From: Physella acuta
Taxonomy: Eukaryota > Mollusca > Gastropoda > Physidae
DNA: 64,000 bases
Direction of reading: 5' to 3'
Assembly: GCF_028476545.1 (NCBI RefSeq)
Contig: NW_026731572.1
Location: 265,748 to 329,747 of the forward strand
Below the pieces are notes generated by a model that was not told the origin of the DNA, made no database searches, and worked only from the letters and a program-made list of their open reading frames with translations. Positions 57,854-64,000 of this stretch are shown here, in pieces. Position numbers and translations under genes: made by a program. How positions within the stretch are numbered: position 1 is the first letter of the stretch; every line of letters begins with the position of its first letter.

Positions 57854-60008
57854 GGCAGGAAACAGATTCAACCCTCAAGCATCTACTTTTAGGGTCGATT
57901 TTCGCCAATTTTCAAAGTAACAAATATTGACATATTATATATCAATTTTGTTGCTTAACAATCGAGGAATTCAAAAATATAAAAATTAATAGCACTAGAC
58001 ATTTACATCACGTTCAAAATGTAGATTAACCACACTCACTCAACTGAGATTTTTTTTTACATCTAAATGTAGTGAGGTCCAAAAATCCACGAAATTCACA
58101 AAATTAACGATATAATTACACAGAAATGTCACTTAGGCATACATTTATTTGTAATTATGTCAAATTTTACAAAATATACCAGTTTATAGCTTATTTCTAT
58201 AATTATTCTTGAGAAAAAAAACGACCGCCCTCCCCTTTAAAATTCTGGCTTTTAGAAACACTCTGGGGAAGAAAAAAATAACAGAGTTAAATATAGAAGG
58301 TCTATATAAAAAACATAATTAATAAAATATGTCTATATGCCAATTTTTAATATAGTTGCAGCATTTACATGGCTAATTATAATTGTTTAGTACTTTGAAC
58401 ATTAATTTAAAGTTACGACTGTCTGTGGCGTCATTCAAGTGTAGTGTCAGTGTAGGTGAACAGGGTGTTAGGGCCTGATACGATTTCATTAGAATTGGTA
58501 ATGAACAGAATGTATAATTAGAACTGGCATATAAAAACAATGTTGATAATAGATGCAGTTGTTTTAATGCTACTTATAATAGATCAAAATGACAAACATA
58601 ATTAAAACCTAAGAATCTGGAAGCGGTGACCTCATTTTACTGACACGGTTGTCAAATAGTAAGTGAATAGATCTAGATTTAGAATCTACGTAATTTTGAA
58701 AATACGCTAGTTCTAGAAGCAAAATCACTTTTAAAAACTGAAGTTAGTGATTAGATCTATAATGAAATTGAAATCAACAACTGATATGTAAGTATCTTTT
58801 GATTTAAAAAAAAAATACGCTTAGTTCTAAGAAAAAAAAATTCTATGGTGTACTCGATCCCTATCCCAAAACGTGCCAGCCATATCGCATGCGTAGTCAG
58901 CTACTCAGCTGCTTATCAAATTCATGAATTTTAAACTTATATAATAAAAGTAGGTCACCCTAAAAAAGAGTAAAATGGCTCCCGTTTTCACGACAGCCGT
59001 CACTCGATTCATAATTTACAGAGTTATAAAGTTCTACTTTCTTTTGGCTATAGATTTAAAGAAATATTAATTTGTTATTTCTCATGCGTTCCAACAATTG
59101 TACCTAATTTTAATAAACATTAGATTAGTAAGGACTCGATTCTTTTTAGAATTAGCCCTCGACACTATACAGACTATTGCGAAGAAACAGACTCGCGCGA
59201 ATGTCGTGCGTAGGCTGGTTCAGTGGCGAAGGTTAGAAGCCAATTTGCGACGGAAAATTTTTACTTTGAAATAATTACATTATCAATTAATTTCGATTTA
59301 AAACAAATGGCTTAAAGTCAAAAGTAAACTAAAATTTAAAAACTTTGTTATTCGCAGTGTACTCAAGATTCTCGTGTTTTAAAGATAAGTCTAGTTTTAC
59401 TACGTGTGCGTGCATGGTGCGAATACCGATTTTCCGCGACAGAAAATCATTAAAAATATAAAAAAAAGTATCTACAGCAAAATAATAATTATATTTTACA
59501 GAATTAAATAGATTTAACTTAACTGTTATTTAAATACATGCTTCGGAGTAAAAAAATACAATTTTATATCCGTAAAAAATTAACTGAAATTCCCGCTTTC
59601 AGCGACGCCGATGTGTCGTAATTTTTGGCAGTCATTTTGTTCAAATTAAAGTAAAAAACGCATTCAAATATACTTTTTTTTACTTTTATAATTTACAGCA
59701 ATCATTTCTAATGAAAAATCCATAAAAAAATAATAGTTATTTTTACAAAATATTATTTCTTACCTCATTAGTGCAGTACACGTACTTTCCAAGTAGATCC
59801 ATTCCGTCTAGATTTGCATACTTCGCATCCTTCGCCGCGGCACAAAATGTCATAAAAAACGAATTCCACAAAAATGTTGCTAACGAAGCTTGTAAAAACC
59901 TTGCTCTATTTATCAGTATAAACAAAATCCCCGAACGATGTCTGGTTAGAAAGTTTGTGAACGGCGAAGACCGAATATGCATTTTGCGGTACCAATCTGT
60001 TTCCTGCC
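57854..60008. mobile_element. 2.16-kb transposon with GGCAGGAAACAGATT ends
   Basis: Perfect 15-bp inverted termini GGCAGGAAACAGATT. The host element reads CTAAATATATCG in its uninterrupted relative at 39154-39695, showing that either ATAT (4 bp, 57850-57853 and 60009-60012) or TA with one more terminal base was duplicated on insertion; the two cannot be separated because the site is palindromic. No transposase is recognised. A minus-strand open segment at 59982-59766 of about 72 codons ends at a GAG/GTAAGA donor-like site and could be an exon of an unknown protein, but has no domain I know. Confidence 0.82.
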
Positions 60009-60376
60009 ATATATCGATATAGGCCAGAAATAAACTTTAAACAGCAGTGTCTGAGAGCAAGATTTGCTATATATTATTAATATAAACAGCAGCCATTTGT
60101 AAAATAGAGTGGCTTCCCCCCCTGAATCTCGCGCTATAAGCTTATAAAAATAAAACTTAAACAAGATGGCTGCTATAGTAAATGAGCATGGTTGTATCTG
60201 TTGGAAACATCGCTAGTCTTCATTTATTACGGAAATGTTTTAATTCAATTCTTTAGAAACAGGTAGGGGCATAGGCCTACAATTACATAAATGAAACAAG
60301 GAAACATGTTTGTATTTTAAAAAACATAAATCCTCAAAATGTGAAATAATTACTAAATTAGGCCTATTAAAATTTA

Positions 60377-60654
60377 CGAAGTGACTACTCAGAAGAAGAT
60401 TTTTCTCCCCAGCGTCTCCACTTAGTCGGCAAAAGATAGCTCTGCGCATGCGCAATGACCTATGGCTAGGGTTAGGGCTAGAATGAGGGTTAGGGATAGG
60501 GCTAGGGTTAGGGCTAGGATTAGGGTTGGTTTTAGGGTTCTGCGGTTGTAAACACACGCATGCGCAGTACCATCGAAAACATCGCCGTGAAGGCAAGTCA
60601 TAGTTTCTCTCCATTGCGCATCGCATGCATATCTTATTCCGGCTAGCATCTGCC
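60377..60654. mobile_element. 278-bp element with 9-bp target duplication and telomere-like core
   Basis: Flanked by TAAAATTTA at 60368-60376 and 60655-60663. Ends CGAAGTGACTACTC and CGGCTAGCATCTGCC match the ends of 37566-39728. Between TGCGCATGCGC-type motifs is a short TTAGGG-like array (about 60470-60540). It is the simplest copy and preserves the empty target site of the GGTAATC MITE. Confidence 0.85.
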
Positions 60655-60735
60655 TAAAATTTAAGGAGTCACCTGTTTTTCACATTACAAGTCGCGGGCG
60701 ATTTTACGTACCTAAAACGATAGATTAAGATTACC

Positions 60736-61515
60736 GCGGGCGATTTTACCTAGGCCCTACCTAAAACATAGATCAGCCTACCAAAAAACTACAAAGTAGT
60801 TTAAGTAGGATCTATTTTTCGACTAAAATCTAGATCTAGACCTTTGTTTATAGATCTTATGTATAGATCTATAGACTAAAGAGCAGCAGAGTTTCTAGAA
60901 CTGAGTTGAAAGCAGAGTAAATTCTAGATTTAGTCTAGATTCTAGATCTAGAACAGGAGAATGGGATAAAAAATTAAAAATACAAGAGGGCTGAAGATGG
61001 GCATACAACTACAACACGTCCAAAACGTAACACCTTTCATTTCAAATAATTATCATATTGTTTTATTTTATGTGTTAAAGACAGTAATTAAAATCGAATT
61101 AAAATACTTACTTTTACTGGTTTAAGCTCAATGAAATTTAGAGTACACGTCAATATTAATCGACGCAATAATGCAACACCCAATTCTTCTCAAGATGGCG
61201 TAAGCAACGTCCACTCACAAAATTATTTCCGCTGTGTTTACTGTGCCAGTTTGAATGTACAGAAAGCCAAAATTCTCCAGTCTAATCCAAGAGTATGTTT
61301 ACACTTTCCTTTGACTTTAAAAATAAAATGATTGCTTCTTTTGTCTCTAGTCTAGCGTATATTTTTACTTTCTCGTGTTACGAATATAGATCTAGATAAA
61401 ATATTGTATTCTTACACAAATACTAAATGACATTTTCAGTTTTTTCTATTTTATTCCTACGGAATATAATCGTGCAAAATATCTAAATCGAGATTTTCAC
61501 AAATTTTGACACTTA
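60736..61515. other. Gene-free spacer
   Basis: Rich in TAGATCTAGA-type motifs up to about 60960, then unique sequence. A CAAGATGGCG motif (YY1-like, often near promoters) occurs at about 61191, with no attached coding exon. Confidence 0.4.
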
Positions 61516-61930
61516 GGGGTCGTCCATAAATGACGTCACATTCGTAGGGGGGAGGGGGGGTTCCTTAATTTTGTGACGGTGTGAGATGAAGGGGAGGGGG
61601 GTTAGATGGTGTGACGTCACACTTTTGCATTATAAAAAAGCGATGTTAGAAAACGAGTTTTAGCCGTTATTTCGCGTTTTAGAAAACGGTTTTAATAAAT
61701 TGTAATAGGAATTGATCAAAATATTCTATATTGACAGAGTTCTGACAAGATTTTGGAAAAATATCGATATTTAAGAAAAATTCAACAGCAATTTTGAGGG
61801 GGGGGGGGGGGGGTTGTAGGCGGAGGTGTGACGTCATTTTAGGGGGTCTGGCTTTTGTGACGACGTGTGACGGAGGGGAGGGGTGAGGTAAAATCGTCAA
61901 AAAAGCATGACGTCATTTATGGATGACCCC
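61516..61930. mobile_element. PIF/Harbinger-like MITE rich in CRE palindromes
   Basis: Inverted termini GGGGTCGTCCATAAATGACG and GGGGTCATCCATAAATGACG, flanked by TTA at 61513-61515 and 61931-61933, the usual 3-bp duplication of Harbinger elements. Four perfect TGACGTCA palindromes are inside (61531, 61612, 61829, 61908), and G runs near 61799. It is non-coding. Confidence 0.82.
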
Positions 61931-61933
61931 TTA

Positions 61934-62532
61934 ACAACCTTCCGAAGCCGTGGATCTGTGTACGTGTGTCTGCAAACACGAAAACGATGATCGTTTCACT
62001 TAATAGCAATGGCGCAACGCACTTCCTGATGTCCGCCCCAGATTTCCCTCCTCCCCCAACCCACCGAACACCACGTTTTCCGGGTGTCAAGTTAACGTGT
62101 TCAAACAGATAAATTCTATAATGTAAAAATAAAATAAACTCCCTAGTCAATAATTTGATATATCTGAGTTTTTTTAAAACAGATATGTAGCCTATGTCTG
62201 ACTGAAAAATTGTTTTTGCAATTTCAGAAGAGAAGCAAACTAGACATATTTTTGTATGCAAGATTTGCATTTTATAACTTGCTCACTCTTATCCGCGGAT
62301 GGGCATAGTGCTGACCACAATACTCTTTATGTGCCGATCGCCGCGATCGGTCAAAGCAGACTCTACTTTTTCTTTCCCCGTGGATTTTACATCAGCGCCT
62401 TCCAATGCGTGCCTCATCCACCGCCTTTTTTGTTCAGTTATTTCGTTCTCCATTTTCTGTTATCTTCTGTTAAAAATATTAACATTTTTGCAAAATATCA
62501 TGAAACAGTTTTATTAACAATTTGTTGAATTC
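61934..62532. other. Gene-free spacer
   Basis: About 600 bp with overlapping short open frames on both strands and no recognisable product. Confidence 0.4.
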
Positions 62533-62540
62533 CACGTTGG

Positions 62541-63393
62541 CAGAGGCGTAGCTAGGGGAGGGCGGGGAGGGCGGCCGCCCCGGGCGCCGACCCTAAGGGG
62601 GCGCCAAAAGGGGTAGAAAAAATTTATTAAAGTTCATTTTAAGCTGCAGTTTTGAATTATAAACAGCCAAAGTAAAGAAATGTAACGACTGAGAGCCCTT
62701 GCATACTGATTTAACTGTTTTCTACCTTTTTGTGTAACTGTAAAACGTATATCCTTAAGAAAGAGTGACCGGAAAAACCGCTTTCCAGTTTCCTAGATGG
62801 GGGGGGGGGGGGGGCGCTTATTCGAAGACTAAAATCGGAAAAATTCACAACGGATTAAGGAATAAATAACAGATATTACTCAGAAAAAAAAACAAAACAT
62901 TGAACTAAAGCGTATTTTACGATTGTGTAACATAAAAAAAAGAGTTAGTGACGTTTAAAATCCACTCTACCATTTTTGTGCAAGATGGTGGGGCACTTTT
63001 TCACCAACCAGTTTTGATAAGTAATAACGCGACTAGTTCTTTGTACAATTCTTACGATTCTCTCAGTTTGATCGTGATAGATCAGATACTTTTACTTGAT
63101 TGCATTACATCTTGCCTGGATCACTGCATTAAAGAGAAATAAATATCACGGATTCTTGTATCGCTATCCGATCAGTAAAATAGCAGACTGTCGGAGCGAG
63201 TGGGTGGGAAGCGACACTCTTTGCCAAAACGAATTAGCTCCGCTACAATTTTAATTTTTTTCTGACATTACTAATCATCATTTTTAAAGGACAATGCATC
63301 TTAACGGGAATTTTATTGGCGTCGAGTGAAGTTTACGACAGTCAGCGTAATTGTTAATTTTTTCCAGACTGTCGCACACACATACACACACAC

Positions 63394-63465
<72 letters not shown>

Positions 63466-63521
63466 AGGGGCGCCAAACTGAAAGTTCGCCCCGGGCGCCG
63501 GGAGGGGTCGCTACGCCTCTG
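62541..63521. mobile_element. hAT-like non-autonomous transposon
   Basis: CACGTTGG duplicated perfectly on both sides (62533-62540 and 63522-63529). Inverted ends begin CAGAGGCGTAGC. The subterminal region is very GC-rich (CCCCGGGCGCC on both sides). An 8-bp duplication and CAGAGGCG ends are typical of hAT elements. The interior holds a G run and a TA tract, with no transposase. The undamaged duplication suggests a young insertion. Confidence 0.9.
63395..63463. repeat. (CA)n/(TA)n compound microsatellite
   Basis: A short CA run followed by about 69 bp of TA, inside the hAT-like element. Confidence 0.95.
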
Positions 63522-63529
63522 CACGTTGG

Positions 63530-64000
63530 TTGAAACAAAAGTATTTAAAAATATATCGCTGCTGATAATAAACTAAACTTTTTGGTCTATATCACTTTCA
63601 TAAGATCGGTTTTTACTACTTCTTCAACCAGTAGGGTCTACTATTGTTAAATTAATAGATAGATGGATTGATATACTGTGTTCCAAACTGATGCCATATC
63701 GTTAAAATTGGAAGAGGGGGTGACACCAATTGCAACTTTTACAGACAAATATGTAAGCTACTGATCAGAGTGAAATACACCGTCCACCAAAGTAAATTGG
63801 GGTTTCACATATTGGATAATTGCAAATCAAAATATCGATGCTTGGACGTGATTGTTAAATAATTTATCAATGCTTAATTCCTTATCAAATGCCCCCGAGG
63901 GTGAAAGTGTGTGTTTTTGAAGGGAGGGGGGGGGGGTGACACCAGTAAAACAATAATTATAAATTTGATTGTGTAAGTTGGTTTCAGTAAATTCGCCTTA
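63530..64000. other. Right-edge sequence, gene-free
   Basis: Unique AT-rich sequence. GGGGGTGACACCA occurs at about 63716 and again at about 63932 in the same orientation, a hint of another repeat continuing past the edge. Confidence 0.4.

Larger units (their letters stand above)
57698..60735. mobile_element. GGTAATC-family element carrying two insertions
   Basis: Left end GGTAATCTACCGATTTAGGT, right end CGATAGATTAAGATTACC (the last few bases partly duplicated). Removing the insertions at 57854-60008 and 60377-60654 with their target duplications leaves about 590 bp that aligns with the 542-bp MITE at 39154, in the opposite orientation. Flanking 8-mers do not match, so the target duplication has decayed or the right end is rearranged. 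Confidence 0.8.

Noticed and set aside
60240-60649. Minus-strand open frames with NPNPSPNPSP and LTLALTL repeats
   Set aside because: They translate the telomere-like array in the 278-bp element.

Overview
The window is eukaryotic, AT-rich, intron-containing nuclear DNA. The gene models have short exons with canonical GT/AG introns. The spaces between them are filled with tRNA-headed SINEs, TTAA-flanked and other inverted-repeat DNA transposons, TA microsatellites and scattered TCTAGA/AGATCT-rich stretches. The proteins are clearly metazoan, and the repeat character suggests a mollusc, perhaps a heterobranch or pulmonate snail. That assignment is inference; no sequence here proves the species.

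The first 22 kb hold no gene I can support. They contain a CpG-rich block with CRE and CCAAT boxes at the left edge, a 148-bp TA tract, a 33-bp minisatellite (about 7.04-7.74 kb), a larger 61-bp minisatellite with higher-order structure (8.24-9.97 kb), a long G run, and a second GC-rich block with CRE and AP-1 sites near 15.4 kb. One coding exon of an unrecognised gene lies on the minus strand at 22.4-22.7 kb. Next to it is a 2-kb TTAA-flanked element that carries three perfect copies of an 18-bp CpG-rich inverted repeat.

The gene-bearing part is 27-56 kb. SSR1 (TRAP-alpha, ER translocon) runs on the plus strand at 27.1-32.4 kb. It converges with TRAPPC2L (vesicle tethering) at 33.8-39.9 kb on the minus strand. 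NEDD8 (ubiquitin-like modifier, 41.6-45.3 kb) and RBM39 (SR-like splicing factor, 48.8-55.8 kb) follow, also on the minus strand. All four models close in frame from start to stop. They are unrelated housekeeping genes with no sign of an operon. An orphan open exon at 45.9-46.1 kb lies just upstream of NEDD8.

The most informative non-genic structure is transposon nesting. In TRAPPC2L intron 1, an element with 9-bp target duplications sits in the end of an older GGTAATC-ended element. It carries a younger GGTAATC-ended MITE with a perfect 8-bp target duplication, and also an inverted-repeat unit embedded in degenerate telomere-like sequence. A second composite at 57.7-60.7 kb contains the same two families and preserves the empty site of the MITE insertion, so the boundaries can be read by internal comparison. 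Two copies of a TTAA-flanked MITE, in SSR1 and RBM39 introns, differ by one near-perfect 554-bp tandem duplication. The right edge carries a CRE-rich Harbinger-like MITE and a hAT-like element with a perfect 8-bp duplication. No retroviral, LTR or Polinton coding sequence was recognised.
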